In this document: in pieces, positions 33,470 to 42,830 of the stretch | Position numbering within the stretch: the stretch's first letter is position 1 | Layout: each line of letters starts with the position of its first letter | Assembly: GCA_017541465.1 (NCBI GenBank) | Contig: JAFXYZ010000021.1 | Span: 1-64,000 of the forward strand | Origin: a bacterium | GTDB lineage: Bacteria > Cyanobacteriota > Vampirovibrionia > Gastranaerophilales > Gastranaerophilaceae | Direction: 5' to 3' | DNA: 64,000 nucleotides | The notes under the pieces: model-generated | Seen by the model: only the letters and a program-made list of their open reading frames with translations | Told to the model about the DNA's origin: nothing | The model's database searches: none | Made by a program: the position numbers and the translations under genes

Positions 33470-34375
33470 TTAAATAATAGGGTAATTTAAAAATACTTTT
33501 TTTAAAATCCCGTCAGAATTTCTGAGCATTTCTTCGGCGCGTTCGGTAGAAACCGAGTATCTTATTAAAATAACGGCTTCTTTAACCTTGTAGTTTGTGT
33601 TTTGAAGCGCCTGAAGGACAGTTTCCTCGTCTGCGCCCGTAATTTCCTTGACAATTCTCTTTGCCCTCTCTTTTAATTTCTCGTTAGTCGGCATAACATC
33701 TATCATAAGGTTGTTATAAACCTTCCCGAGCTTAATCATCGAAGCGGTTGTGAGCATATTTAAAACCATCTTCTGAGATGTTCCCGCTTTCATTCTTGTT
33801 GAGCCAGAAATTACCTCTGCGCCCGTATCTAAGAAAATAAAAACATCGGAAAAGTTTTTTAGTTCGGCATTTGGGTTGTTCGATATGCCGATAGCCTTTG
33901 TTCCTCTTTCTTTTGCAAGTTTTAAAATTTCAACAACGTAACGGGCATTTCCGCTTGCCGAAATTGAAACAACGGTGTCATTTTTTGTTATGTTTAATCG
34001 TGTAAAGTCTTTTTGCGCAAGTTCTATGGAATCTTCTGCGCCTTCAACTGCGGTTCTGAGCGCACTGTCGCCCCCTGCAATATATCCCTGCACCATTTCC
34101 TTATTTGCAGAGAAGGTCGGAGGACACTCTGACGCATCAAGAACACCCAGCCTTCCGCTTGTTCCTGCCCCAAAATAAAAGAGCCGTCCGCCTTTTTTGA
34201 AGTTTTCAACTATAATATCAACGGCTTTTTCGATATTCGGAAGTGCTTTTTCTACCGCAAATGCAACCTTTTTATCCTCATCGTTTATCGCTTTTAAAAT
34301 ATCAATCGTTGATTTGACATCAATATCCTTTGTGTTTTCGTTAAATTTTTCAGTCGGTGAAATTTCACTCTTCAT
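33470..34375 (-). CDS. murQ: N-acetylmuramic acid 6-phosphate etherase
   Basis: The 301-residue SIS-domain protein carries FGAGTSGRLGVLDASECPPT, the MurQ signature, and the ISGSTRMKAGTSQK motif. It cleaves MurNAc-6-phosphate to GlcNAc-6-phosphate and lactate during peptidoglycan recycling. It is last in rsmA-ispE-murQ and overlaps ispE by 11 bases. Confidence 0.95.
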   Translation of the reverse strand: MKSEISPTEKFNENTKDIDVKSTIDILKAINDEDKKVAFAVEKALPNIEKAVDIIVENFKKGGRLFYFGAGTSGRLGVLDASECPPTFSANKEMVQGYIAGGDSALRTAVEGAEDSIELAQKDFTRLNITKNDTVVSISASGNARYVVEILKLAKERGTKAIGISNNPNAELKNFSDVFIFLDTGAEVISGSTRMKAGTSQKMVLNMLTTASMIKLGKVYNNLMIDVMPTNEKLKERAKRIVKEITGADEETVLQALQNTNYKVKEAVILIRYSVSTERAEEMLRNSDGILKKVFLNYPII

Positions 34376-35231
34376 AATAGACTACCTCAGCGCCCGAGGG
34401 TATTGTCTTTAGACCCTCAAAGACAATATATTTGTTTAAATCAATATCTGTTTCGATTTTGGGTTCAAGCATAAAAAACGCAGCACCCGAACCCGTCATA
34501 AGAGAGTCAGGCAAAAGTTCTTTGACGGTTTTGAGTTCCTGATAATTATTAAATAATACCTTTTCAAAACTGTTGAATAATAAATTCTCGTCAAATTTGC
34601 CTTCATTCATCAGCGCACAGAGTTTTTCAGTGTTATTTGGAACCTGTTTATCCTCTGAAGCTGCGAAAAGAGAATAGGCATCTTTTGTCGAAACACCAAA
34701 GTTTTTGGGTTTTATGAGTGAAATATTTTGTTCCACAAACCCTATTGGTTCTGTAATCTCACCTCTTGAAGTGCAAAGCGCAGCGCCGCCCTTTAAACAA
34801 AAATTAACATCAGAGCCGATAGAAGCGCAGATTTTGTTAATCTCTTCTTCACTCAGGGGCTCAAGAAAGAGCTTATTTAACCCGAGCAGAACCGCGGCAG
34901 CATCAGAGCTTCCGCCCCCGAGCCCAGAGCGAGTCGGAATATTTTTTTCTATATCAATATTAATATTTAACCCGAATAATTTTGCCTTTTTTAAAAATTT
35001 TTCCGTAGCCTTGTAAACAGTATTTGAACTATCCAGCGGAATTTCGGGGCTTTGTGAGTTTAAAATGATGTTGTTTTCGGGGTAAAGGGAAACCGAAATC
35101 GTCAGATAATCATATAAATTAATTGTCTGCATAATGCTCTTTAAATTGTGGTAACCGTCAGGGCGCTTACCAAGGATTTCGAGAGTGTAATTGATTTTTG
35201 CCGGTGCTTTGACTTTTATCTTTTTGTTCAT
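34365..35231 (-). CDS. ispE: 4-diphosphocytidyl-2-C-methyl-D-erythritol kinase
   Basis: The 288-residue GHMP kinase begins KVKAPAKINYTLEILGKRPDGYHNL and has the ATP loop PTRSGLGGGSSDAAA. It works in the non-mevalonate isoprenoid pathway. The start codon shares one base with the rsmA stop (TAATG), showing translational coupling. Confidence 0.95.
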   Translation of the reverse strand: MNKKIKVKAPAKINYTLEILGKRPDGYHNLKSIMQTINLYDYLTISVSLYPENNIILNSQSPEIPLDSSNTVYKATEKFLKKAKLFGLNINIDIEKNIPTRSGLGGGSSDAAAVLLGLNKLFLEPLSEEEINKICASIGSDVNFCLKGGAALCTSRGEITEPIGFVEQNISLIKPKNFGVSTKDAYSLFAASEDKQVPNNTEKLCALMNEGKFDENLLFNSFEKVLFNNYQELKTVKELLPDSLMTGSGAAFFMLEPKIETDIDLNKYIVFEGLKTIPSGAEVVYYEE

Positions 35232-36067
35232 TATTGATTCGCCTTCAGCCCCTCTGCCAGCTTTGAAATTTCGACGATAGAGAGTTTTTCCCCTCTTATG
35301 TTCTCTGAAATTCCGAGTTCAGACAAGGTTTTTTGAATTGTTTCTTTTGAAAATCCTGCGTTGAGAAGAGAATTTTTTAAATTTTTTCTTCTTGTTGCAA
35401 AACATGCTTTTGCGGTTTTTCTGAAAAATGTATAATCATCAAGTTCGAGCATAGGCGAGGTTCTTACCTTAAATTTCAGAACAGCCGAATCAACTTTTGG
35501 CGCAGGGAAAAATGAGCGGGCAGGCACTTTTCTGATAAATTCGACTTCTGCCCAGAATTTTGAGAGGATAGAAAGAAGTCCCCATTCTTTTTCCTCTGCT
35601 TTTTCATCTGCCATAATTCTGCGTGCGACTTCATACTGAACCATCAAAACGATTTGAGAAATTGAGTTTCTGTTTTTGTTCTCTAAATCGTCAATTTCGC
35701 CAAGGAGGTGGACTAAAATCGGGGTTGTGATATAGTAAGGGATATTTGCGACTATTTTGATATTTGAACCGAACTGAGAGATGTCTGTTTTTAAGATGTC
35801 CTGATTAATGATTTCAAGGTTTGGTGCATTTATTTTTTCGAGTTCTCTCACCATATCTTTATCAAGCTCAACTGCAATAACTCTTTTTGCACGTTTTACA
35901 AGTTCTCTTGTAACAAACCCCAAGCCTGCGCCGATTTCAAGAACGGTATCAGATGGCTGAATATCTGAGACCTCGATTATTTTTTCTATACAACTGCTAT
36001 CGACCAAAAAATTTTGCCCGAGCCTTTTTTTCGCCCTAAACTTCTTTGCGGTTAAAAAATAGTCCAT
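35231..36067 (-). CDS. rsmA: 16S rRNA dimethyladenosine transferase
   Basis: The 278-residue methyltransferase has KKRLGQNFLVD, the AdoMet loop VLEIGAGLGFVT and the catalytic NIPYYITTPI. It dimethylates two adenines near the 3' end of 16S rRNA. It is the first gene of the rsmA-ispE-murQ operon. Confidence 0.96.
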   Translation of the reverse strand: MDYFLTAKKFRAKKRLGQNFLVDSSCIEKIIEVSDIQPSDTVLEIGAGLGFVTRELVKRAKRVIAVELDKDMVRELEKINAPNLEIINQDILKTDISQFGSNIKIVANIPYYITTPILVHLLGEIDDLENKNRNSISQIVLMVQYEVARRIMADEKAEEKEWGLLSILSKFWAEVEFIRKVPARSFFPAPKVDSAVLKFKVRTSPMLELDDYTFFRKTAKACFATRRKNLKNSLLNAGFSKETIQKTLSELGISENIRGEKLSIVEISKLAEGLKANQ

Positions 36068-36202
36068 AACTATATCATAACCGAAAAATGGAAATTATTG
36101 TTAATTTTTTACAAATAACGGGTAATATGATAATATAAATTATTAATCAGAAAAATAAGAGAGGTTATTATATGTCAGAAAATAAATTTAAAAATTTATC
36201 TA

Positions 36203-36211
36203 CCCCCCCCC
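36203..36211 (+). repeat. Homopolymer run of nine C
   Basis: Nine consecutive C in an AT-rich background lie at the exact point where the prepilin frame is lost. This is the classic form of a slippage-prone contingency tract. Confidence 0.75.
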
Positions 36212-36246
36212 TATGAAACAAATAGTTATAAAATTAATACTAAAGT

Positions 36247-36343
36247 CCTCTCCGAGGGAGAGGATTTAGGAGAGGGTTCTGCCCGTAGGGTTAAAATAAA
36301 TGAAAGTACAACCCTCTCCCCCAGCCCCTCTCCCTCGGAGAGG
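36247..36343. repeat. 97-bp palindromic (MITE-like) element inside the prepilin leader
   Basis: The ends CCTCTCCGAGGGAGAGG (36247-36263) and CCTCTCCCTCGGAGAGG (36327-36343) are perfect 17-base inverted repeats. Inner arms AGGAGAGGGTT / AACCCTCTCC continue the palindrome. Related CCCTCTCC-rich palindromes lie at about 37392-37436 and 45890-45936. Confidence 0.75.
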
Positions 36344-37097
36344 GTAGCAAACGCCTTTACCCTCGCCGAAGTCTTAATTACTCTTGTAATTATCGGTGTT
36401 ATTGCTGCTATAACAGTTCCGACATTGATTCAACAACATCGAAATGAAGTTTTTGCAACTGCTTTGAAAAAAAATTATTCTATAATTTCACAAGCAATTC
36501 AAAGAAGTCAATTAGATAATGGACCTGTAGATACTTGGGATTTTGCTTCTGCCAATAATAATGAATCTCAGAAAGAGTTTATAAAAAAATATATACTTCC
36601 TTATTTTCAGACTACAAAAATATGCGGTTTTAACACTGGTAATGGTTGTTTTAAACCTAATACCGCATATAAGAATATTACAGGACAGAATACTACAACA
36701 TTTGACAATTCATCTTCTGATTTTAAATTTGTATTAAATGATGGTTCATTATATCTTGTAAGCATAAAGAGTAATTGTATTGAAGATAGAACTCGTTGTA
36801 TTATATTTAATATAGATACAAATGGACACAAATCCCCTAATCAGATTGGAAGAGATGTTTTTTCTATCAATGTATTTCCTTTCACAAATAATGTAATGCC
36901 AGATGGTACATATCCTGCGACAGGTACATATAATTCAGAAACGAAAAGGTGGTCTTATCAGTCAAAAGAAGATGTTGATTCAAATTGTAATCCGAATGGT
37001 AGTGGAAGTGGTTGGGCTTGTTCTGGAAAGATTATGCGTGAAGGTTGGAAAATGAATTATTAAAAGCGAATATTGTAGACTTTAGTCTATCAAATTG

Positions 37098-37394
37098 CTA
37101 ATTCATATACTTCATTAACTGATTAAGAAGTTCTGATTTATTATGCAGTCCGACAAATTTAGCTATTCCCTGGCCGTTTTTAAAGAGTACGAAGGTGGGG
37201 AAGGACATAATTCCGTATTTTTCGGTTAATTCAGGGCTTTCATCCGTATCAATTTCGCCCACCCAAATATCTGGCATTGTATTTAACACCATTTTTTGTT
37301 TTTGACAGTATCCGCACCACTTCGCCGAAAAAAGCACGAGCTTGAGCCCCGTTTTTGTTTTTTCTTCAAAATTCTTGTTGTTTAAATGTATCAT
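37098..37394 (-). CDS. Thioredoxin-family protein
   Basis: The 98-residue protein has the active site W26-C27-G-Y-C30 and the cis-Pro segment MSFPTFVLF. It is a short cytoplasmic thioredoxin-like disulfide reductase; the CGYC dipeptide differs from the CGPC of classical thioredoxin, nearer to glutaredoxin-like or specialised members. No signal peptide is present. Confidence 0.88.
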   Translation of the reverse strand: MIHLNNKNFEEKTKTGLKLVLFSAKWCGYCQKQKMVLNTMPDIWVGEIDTDESPELTEKYGIMSFPTFVLFKNGQGIAKFVGLHNKSELLNQLMKYMN

Positions 37395-37436
37395 TTTGAC
37401 CCCTCTCCCTACCCCTCTCCCTCAGGGGGCGAGGGA
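37392..37436. repeat. CCCTCTCC-type repeat
   Basis: Two CCCCTCTCCCT units followed by CAGGGGGCGAGGG form an imperfect palindrome of the same type as 36247-36343. It sits at the start codon of the thioredoxin gene. Confidence 0.5.
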
Positions 37437-37490
37437 ATTAAACTTTTTATATAATATATCAATTTAAAGAATTTTTTATTCCCCTAAAGT

Positions 37491-37715
37491 CTATTTCCTG
37501 AAGATATTTCTTTTTCTGTCGTATTCTTCTTTTTTGATAACATATCCGCATTTTGAGCAGGCATAGACTTTTTTTGTTGAATCTATGGGCAAAAATATAT
37601 GCGAGCAGGTGTTGATGTCCTCTAATTTTTCTTCCTCATCATCAAACATCTTTGGTTCAACTTTGACCTGCTTTTTATCTGAGAAAAATTTTACCAAAAA
37701 TTCTATTATATACAT
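37491..37715 (-). CDS. Small zinc-ribbon-like protein
   Basis: The 74-residue protein has one Cys-x-His pair (NTCSHIFL) and a CSKCGY motif, which could hold one zinc. The N-terminus is hydrophobic, the middle acidic. It starts at the stop of the UbiA-like gene, so the two are co-transcribed. Function unknown. Confidence 0.6.
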   Translation of the reverse strand: MYIIEFLVKFFSDKKQVKVEPKMFDDEEEKLEDINTCSHIFLPIDSTKKVYACSKCGYVIKKEEYDRKRNIFRK

Positions 37716-38711
37716 CTAAATCACCTTATCAATCAAAAGGGAGAGTGCAAGCAACAAAGTAAAATGCACCATAAGGTTTCTTGAGGTCAGAAACTTAATC
37801 ATAAACCCGTCAATTCCCTGTTTTTCAATATTTTCCCAGTTTTCCATATATCCCATAAAGAAGGTTCTTTTGATTTTTCGTTCCCTGTCCGTCAGATGAA
37901 TTTTTAAAATCCTGTATAATTCAACTGCGGTCGGAATACTCAGAAGAGTGAGGAGTGATAAAAGAGGCAACTGAGAAAAACAGATACAGATAATTATATT
38001 AAGATAGGCAAGAATAATTATCACCGCCTGCAGATTAAGAGCGCTGAGGGGTGAAGCAAAGAGTGTTGCAAGTGTTGTTTTTGAATTTTTCCTGTCGAGT
38101 TCACAGTCGAGCAGTATATGGGTATAAGAAAGCCCGATTGTCATCAAACCTGTTGAAATTGACATAAGCATCAGAGGAAGTGAGACTGTTCCCGTCATAA
38201 CGTAGAAAACACCATAGTAAAGAAGCGGCGCAAAAACAATTCCGATGACAACCTCTGAGAGTGCGAAGTGGTCTAAAACAGGGTAGAAAAGGCAGAGAAG
38301 CGCCGTTATAATAATCAGAGGAAGAAGTTTAAGCCCGAAAACGGAAATAAACCAAAGGGCAATCAAAAGAGAAATTGAAAGTGCGGCGATTAATCCGATT
38401 AGAGCCTGTTTAAAAGTTAAATCACCGTTAATCAAATATATACATTTCCTGCGCTGAAAATTGAGTTCCTGTCTTTTTCCTAGTTTAATATCCCTTTGGG
38501 CTTTCCACCAGTCGAAAAGGTCATCTAAAAGATTAACCGACCAATGAAGAATAACTATCCCGACAAGCGCAATTAAGCCGAAATCAACCATTCCGTTATA
38601 GTATAAAACCGCATACAAAAAGGGTATTAACCAGGATAAAACCGACATAGGAAGTGTATAACCCCGACCTGCGTTAAACCAAAGTCCAATAATTTTGAAT
38701 ACTTTGCCCAA
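37716..38711 (-). CDS. UbiA-family prenyltransferase-like membrane protein
   Basis: The 331-residue protein has about eight to nine membrane segments and both Asp-rich motifs of the UbiA superfamily: NLLDDLFDWW and LLDCELDRKNSKTTLA. Members transfer prenyl chains to aromatic acceptors in quinone or other lipid pathways. The acceptor cannot be named from sequence; a MenA-like quinone role is possible. It is first in an operon with the zinc-ribbon protein. Confidence 0.75.
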   Translation of the reverse strand: MGKVFKIIGLWFNAGRGYTLPMSVLSWLIPFLYAVLYYNGMVDFGLIALVGIVILHWSVNLLDDLFDWWKAQRDIKLGKRQELNFQRRKCIYLINGDLTFKQALIGLIAALSISLLIALWFISVFGLKLLPLIIITALLCLFYPVLDHFALSEVVIGIVFAPLLYYGVFYVMTGTVSLPLMLMSISTGLMTIGLSYTHILLDCELDRKNSKTTLATLFASPLSALNLQAVIIILAYLNIIICICFSQLPLLSLLTLLSIPTAVELYRILKIHLTDRERKIKRTFFMGYMENWENIEKQGIDGFMIKFLTSRNLMVHFTLLLALSLLIDKVI

Positions 38712-39068
38712 TTTTTACCCCTCATTTTTCATATATTACAATATTAACATAAAATGTTAAAGAAAAAACATAAATCTTTTTCTTAACTTTTCGGATATTA
38801 GAGAATAAATTAAAAAAACAATTTTAAAAAATTTAAAACAAACTATTTAAAAGTTAAAAAAAATATGTTATATTAATATAACAAGGCGACAATAAGTGTT
38901 CAAAATACATTAATTATCCCAAGAACATATATAAATATAATTAATAAGAAAATTAACATTTGTTTCGTTTTGTAAAAAAAATATCCCGATACAGTCAATT
39001 ATCACAAAAGAAAATTTTTAGTATAAAAGTGAAGGTATAAAAGTAAGTAACTTTTTTCGGAGGAATCT
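38712..39068. other. AT-rich intergenic region upstream of the HEAT-repeat gene
   Basis: This divergent gap is mostly A/T and has no ORF. It contains a perfect 16-base palindrome GTTATATTAATATAAC (38867-38882), a possible operator, and GGAGG just before the HEAT-repeat start. Confidence 0.5.
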
Positions 39069-39917
39069 ATGACAATAAGTGTGAACTCGAGAAAAAAACA
39101 GGCGAAAAAATCGTTTGATGAACTATTGGTGGATTTAAAGACCAGTAATTCTGAAAAAGTCAGATATAACGCAGCAAGAATTCTCGGAGAAATCGGCGAT
39201 GCTAATGCCGTCGAACCCCTAATTGATGTTTTGAAAAATGACAGAAACGGCTCTGTTCGTTTATATGCAGCAAGAGCTTTGGGCGAACTTGGTGAAGTCA
39301 GTGCAACAAGACCGTTAATTGAGTCTTTGAGAGAAGACAGAAATGTTGACGTTCGTGTTCGTGCAGCCCGTGCGCTCGGCCGTCTTGGCGGCAGCGAAGT
39401 TGTTGAACCGCTTGTAGAAGCACTCAACGATGAAAATCCGCAGGTTTGTATGACTGCAACTGATGCTTTGATTGAAATCGGTGATGTTGCAACAGACGCA
39501 TTGATTCTATCCCTCGACAGCCCTAAAGTTAATGTAAGATGCGATGCAACGAGAGCACTGGGTGAAATTGGTAACCATAAAGCAGTTGATAAGATTATCA
39601 CAATGCTTAAAGATGAATGGGTAAATGTCAGAATTTACGCTGTTACATCTCTCGGTAAACTTAACGATGTTAAAGCAGTTCCTGCTCTAATCGAAGTTAT
39701 GAAGAACGAACAGGAAAATGAACTTGTAAGAGCAGGCGCAGCCGCAGCTCTCGGAGTTCTCAGAGATCAAAGAGCATTGTTGCCTTTGAGAGAACTCATT
39801 ATGAAAGCCGAAGAATTAGGTGAACTCGAAGATACAGCGCTAAAATCTTTCAAAAAGATTATGGCGGCAAACTGGAAAGGTTCACAGGAAGCAGCAGCCA
39901 AGAAAACTATGGCATAA
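39069..39917 (+). CDS. HEAT-repeat (PBS-lyase type) protein
   Basis: The 282-residue protein consists of about seven 30-31-residue repeats with the pattern RxxAARALGELGD...AVxPLIxxL, typical of PBS-lyase-like HEAT repeats. In cyanobacteria this fold includes phycobilin lyases, but most bacterial members are protein-binding scaffolds; no phycobiliprotein is seen here, so a scaffold role is more likely. GGAGGA precedes the ATG. It has its own terminator. Confidence 0.88.
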   Translation: MTISVNSRKKQAKKSFDELLVDLKTSNSEKVRYNAARILGEIGDANAVEPLIDVLKNDRNGSVRLYAARALGELGEVSATRPLIESLREDRNVDVRVRAARALGRLGGSEVVEPLVEALNDENPQVCMTATDALIEIGDVATDALILSLDSPKVNVRCDATRALGEIGNHKAVDKIITMLKDEWVNVRIYAVTSLGKLNDVKAVPALIEVMKNEQENELVRAGAAAALGVLRDQRALLPLRELIMKAEELGELEDTALKSFKKIMAANWKGSQEAAAKKTMA

Positions 39918-39936
39918 GGCTATTAATTTTAATCTT

Positions 39937-39966
39937 AAAAAAGACACCCGAAAAGGTGTCTTTTTT
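39937..39966 (+). terminator. Rho-independent terminator
   Basis: AAAAAAGACACC / GGTGTCTTTTTT, a 12-base-pair stem with loop CGAAAA, T-rich on both strands. It serves the HEAT-repeat gene and possibly convergent purB. Confidence 0.9.
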
Positions 39967-39997
39967 GTGTTATATTGTACCCTGTTTCTCAACAAAA

Positions 39998-41290
39998 TTA
40001 CATTCCGAATTTTTCAAAAATTGAATCAATGTTCCTTAGATAATAGTTTATATCAAAGCAATTTTCGATTTTCTCTTTTGAAAGGTGTTTTAAAATTTCT
40101 TTGTCGTTTAAAACATTTTCTCTGAAACTGCCGTCATTATCAAAGGCATTGAGGGCATTTTTCTGTACAAGCAAATAAGCATCTTCCCTTGTTAAACCTT
40201 TATTGCACAGTTCAAGCAAAACCCTTTGGGAATAAACAATTCCACCATATAACGAGGTGTTTTTGAGCATATTTTTCTCTTTTACTTTAAGATTTTTAAC
40301 GAGATTATTAAATCTTGTGAGCATATAGTCAATTAAAATGGTTGAATCGGGGAAAATAATTCTCTCTGCACTTGAGTGGCTTATATCTCTTTCGTGCCAG
40401 AGCGGGATATTTTCAAGCGCAGCAAGTGAATTTGCCCTGACAATTCTTGCTAAACCGCACAAATTCTCGGCTGAAATAGGGTTCTTTTTGTGGGGCATGG
40501 CGGATGAGCCCTTTTGATGAGCCCCGAAACTTTCTTCCACTTCATTAACCTCAGTTCTCTGAAGGTGTCTGAGTTCAACTGCGCACTGTTCAATTACCGT
40601 TGCAATTAAAGAAAGGCTCTGAAGATATTGCGCATGAATATCTCTTGCTATAACCTGAGTTGAAATTCTTGCAGGCATCAGCCCTAAGATTTCGCAAACC
40701 CTCTTTTCGATTTTGGGCTCAAGGTTGCTGTAAGTTCCGACAGGGCCTGAGATTTGTCCTGTTTCGATTATCTTTGAAGCTTCTTTAAACTTTTTATAAT
40801 TCCTCTCGAACATATCGAGCCAGTTGAGCATTTTAACCCCGAAGGTGATGGGTTCTGCGTGGATACCGTGCGAGCGCCCTATACAAACGGTGTGTTTGTG
40901 TTCTTTTGCCTTTTCTTTTAAGGTTTCAAACAAGAGCTGAAAATCGTTATCTATAATTCTATTTGCGCTTTTAACCTGAAGCGCTAACGCGGTATCTATG
41001 ATGTCTGAACTCGTAACGCCTTTATGGATATATCTTGAGGACTCTCCGACATTCTCATTAACATTCGTCAGAAAAGCAATTACATCGTGGTGGACTTCTT
41101 TTTCTATTTCGTCAATCCGGGGAACCGAAAATTTTGCCTTTTCAACAATGTTTTTATAGTCGGCTTCAGGTATTTCGCCCAGTTCAAAATATGCCTGACA
41201 AATGGCGAGCTCAACCTTTAAATAACATGAAAACTTGTTTTCAAGCTCCCAGATGTTCTTAATTTCTTCTCTTGAGTATCTTTCTATCAT
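39998..41290 (-). CDS. purB: Adenylosuccinate lyase
   Basis: The 430-residue enzyme has the fumarase/aspartase-superfamily signature GSSAMPHKKNP, with the catalytic Ser loop, and ETGQISGPVGTYSN. It acts twice in purine synthesis, releasing fumarate from SAICAR and adenylosuccinate. ATG 41290 is chosen because GAGGA lies six bases before it; the frame extends upstream to 41323 without a ribosome-binding site. Confidence 0.96.
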   Translation of the reverse strand: MIERYSREEIKNIWELENKFSCYLKVELAICQAYFELGEIPEADYKNIVEKAKFSVPRIDEIEKEVHHDVIAFLTNVNENVGESSRYIHKGVTSSDIIDTALALQVKSANRIIDNDFQLLFETLKEKAKEHKHTVCIGRSHGIHAEPITFGVKMLNWLDMFERNYKKFKEASKIIETGQISGPVGTYSNLEPKIEKRVCEILGLMPARISTQVIARDIHAQYLQSLSLIATVIEQCAVELRHLQRTEVNEVEESFGAHQKGSSAMPHKKNPISAENLCGLARIVRANSLAALENIPLWHERDISHSSAERIIFPDSTILIDYMLTRFNNLVKNLKVKEKNMLKNTSLYGGIVYSQRVLLELCNKGLTREDAYLLVQKNALNAFDNDGSFRENVLNDKEILKHLSKEKIENCFDINYYLRNIDSIFEKFGM

Positions 41291-41337
41291 AAAACATCCT
41301 CTTTTTGTCGGGTTAAAACCCAACCTACATTTCTATC

Positions 41338-41355
41338 GGTAGACTAAAGTCTACC
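41338..41355. repeat. Short palindromic repeat GGTAGACT/AGTCTACC
   Basis: A perfect 18-base palindrome upstream of purB; a near copy, TGTAGACTTTAGTCTATC, lies at about 37073-37090. A smaller GGGTTAAAACCC palindrome lies at about 41309-41320. Confidence 0.5.
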
Positions 41356-41513
41356 CTACCACTACCCTACCACTTATTTTTTAGATTAAAGCACCTTTTG
41401 ATTATATCATAATTATTTCGTTATATTTTGAAATATTAATAATTATTGTTATCCACATTTTATTTTTTTGGTAAAATTATTTATATATGTAGATTAGAGA
41501 CAGGGGAACCTTA

Positions 41514-42812
41514 ATGAAAAATAAAAAACTTATATTATGGGGGATAATTCTCTTAGTTATGGCTGCCTCATTTATTGTATGGAAAAAGCCTACATCTTTG
41601 GGCTTGGACCTTGTCGGCGGTTCGAGAATTGTTCTTGAAGCACAAACAACGGACACAATTGCTAAAATTACTCAGGATATGATGGACGGGCTAAAATTCG
41701 CCATTGAAAAACGTGTTAATGCGTTAGGCGTTTCAGAAACCCAGGTTCAGCAGATGAGCGAAACAAGACTGTTAATCGAAATTCCTAATATTAAAGATCC
41801 TAAACTTGCAAGAGAGTTTTTAGGCGACACTGCAGAACTCGAGTTCAAACGTCCCGTTATGGACGGCGACAGTGTTGTTGACTGGGAAACAACGGGCTTA
41901 ACGGGTAACGACCTTAAAAAAGCCTCTGTTTCAACCGATCCTGCGGGTGGCTGGGTTGTTCTTCTCGAATTTAACGATGAAGGTACAAGAAAATTTGCAA
42001 CACTCACAAAAGAACTTGTCGGAAAGCCGATGGCTATCTTCTTTAACGGCGAGCTGATGTCAAGTCCTAACGTAAACGAACAGATTACGGGCGGGCATGC
42101 TCAGATCTCCGGCAACTTCACTTATGACGATGCAAAGAAAATGGTTGATTTTCTCAACGCAGGTGCACTTCCCGTTCCCGCTAAAATCGTCGAAGAAAGT
42201 ATGGTCAGCCCGACTTTAGGTGCGGACAGTTTACATAAGAGCCTTGTTGCAGGGCTGATAGGTCTCGGGCTCGTTGCTCTGTTTATGATTTTCTGGTACA
42301 GAGTTCCCGGTGTTATTGCATGTATTGCTCTTTCAATTTATGCGGTTCTTAACTTTGCAGTGTTTAAAATAATTCCTGTTACACTCACCCTCGCGGGTAT
42401 TGCAGGGTTTATATTAAGTATAGGTATGGCGGTTGACGCGAACATTCTTATTTTTGAAAGAACAAAAGAAGAGCTGAGAGCAGGAAGAACACTTTATACC
42501 GCTATCGAAGCAGGGTTTGAAAGAGCTTTCACAAGTATTTTCGATTCAAATACAACCACCATCATCACTTGTGTTATCCTCTATCTGCTCGGTTCAAGTA
42601 TAGTTAAAGGTTTCGCTCTGACACTTGCGATAGGTGTTATCATAAGTATGTTCTCGGCAATTACGGTAACAAGAAACTTTATGCATGTCCTCTTTGGTAC
42701 AGGTCAATTAAAGCACCCCGGCTGGTTTGGGCTTAAAGAGTCCGAAATCAACGCGGCTTATGAAGCAACCGAAACAAAACGTGAAAATGCTAAGTTCGGT
42801 GTTTTGGACTAG
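41514..42812 (+). CDS. secD: Protein translocase subunit SecD
   Basis: The 432-residue protein has an N-terminal membrane segment, the D1 motif LGLDLVGGSRIVLEA, a periplasmic P1 domain and a C-terminal block of five membrane helices including MAVDANILIFERTKEEL. With SecF it uses the proton gradient to complete protein export through SecYEG. It lies 18 bases before secF. Confidence 0.96.
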   Translation: MKNKKLILWGIILLVMAASFIVWKKPTSLGLDLVGGSRIVLEAQTTDTIAKITQDMMDGLKFAIEKRVNALGVSETQVQQMSETRLLIEIPNIKDPKLAREFLGDTAELEFKRPVMDGDSVVDWETTGLTGNDLKKASVSTDPAGGWVVLLEFNDEGTRKFATLTKELVGKPMAIFFNGELMSSPNVNEQITGGHAQISGNFTYDDAKKMVDFLNAGALPVPAKIVEESMVSPTLGADSLHKSLVAGLIGLGLVALFMIFWYRVPGVIACIALSIYAVLNFAVFKIIPVTLTLAGIAGFILSIGMAVDANILIFERTKEELRAGRTLYTAIEAGFERAFTSIFDSNTTTIITCVILYLLGSSIVKGFALTLAIGVIISMFSAITVTRNFMHVLFGTGQLKHPGWFGLKESEINAAYEATETKRENAKFGVLD

Positions 42813-42830
42813 GGAGAGGAGATACATAAA

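Larger units (their letters stand above)
36172..37063 (+). pseudogene. Prepilin-like gene out of frame at a C9 run (phase-variable or broken)
   Basis: ATG 36172 is preceded by AGAGAGG, but its frame stops at TGA 36214-36216, just after nine C residues (36203-36211). Removing one C joins it to an open frame that runs to TAA 37063. It encodes ANA|FTLAEVLITLVIIGVIAA, a class III prepilin signal, then a minor-pilin-like domain. In that pilin frame no ATG, GTG or TTG occurs before the signal; the first candidate, TTG 36425, would delete it. The leader would be about 60 residues long because a 97-base palindromic element is inserted in it. Slippage at C9 could switch the gene; a sequencing error or a true pseudogene are alternatives. 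Confidence 0.7.

Noticed and set aside
36425-37063. Prepilin frame starting at TTG 36425
   Set aside because: This start would remove the prepilin signal that lies in frame directly upstream; a frameshift at C9 explains the data better.
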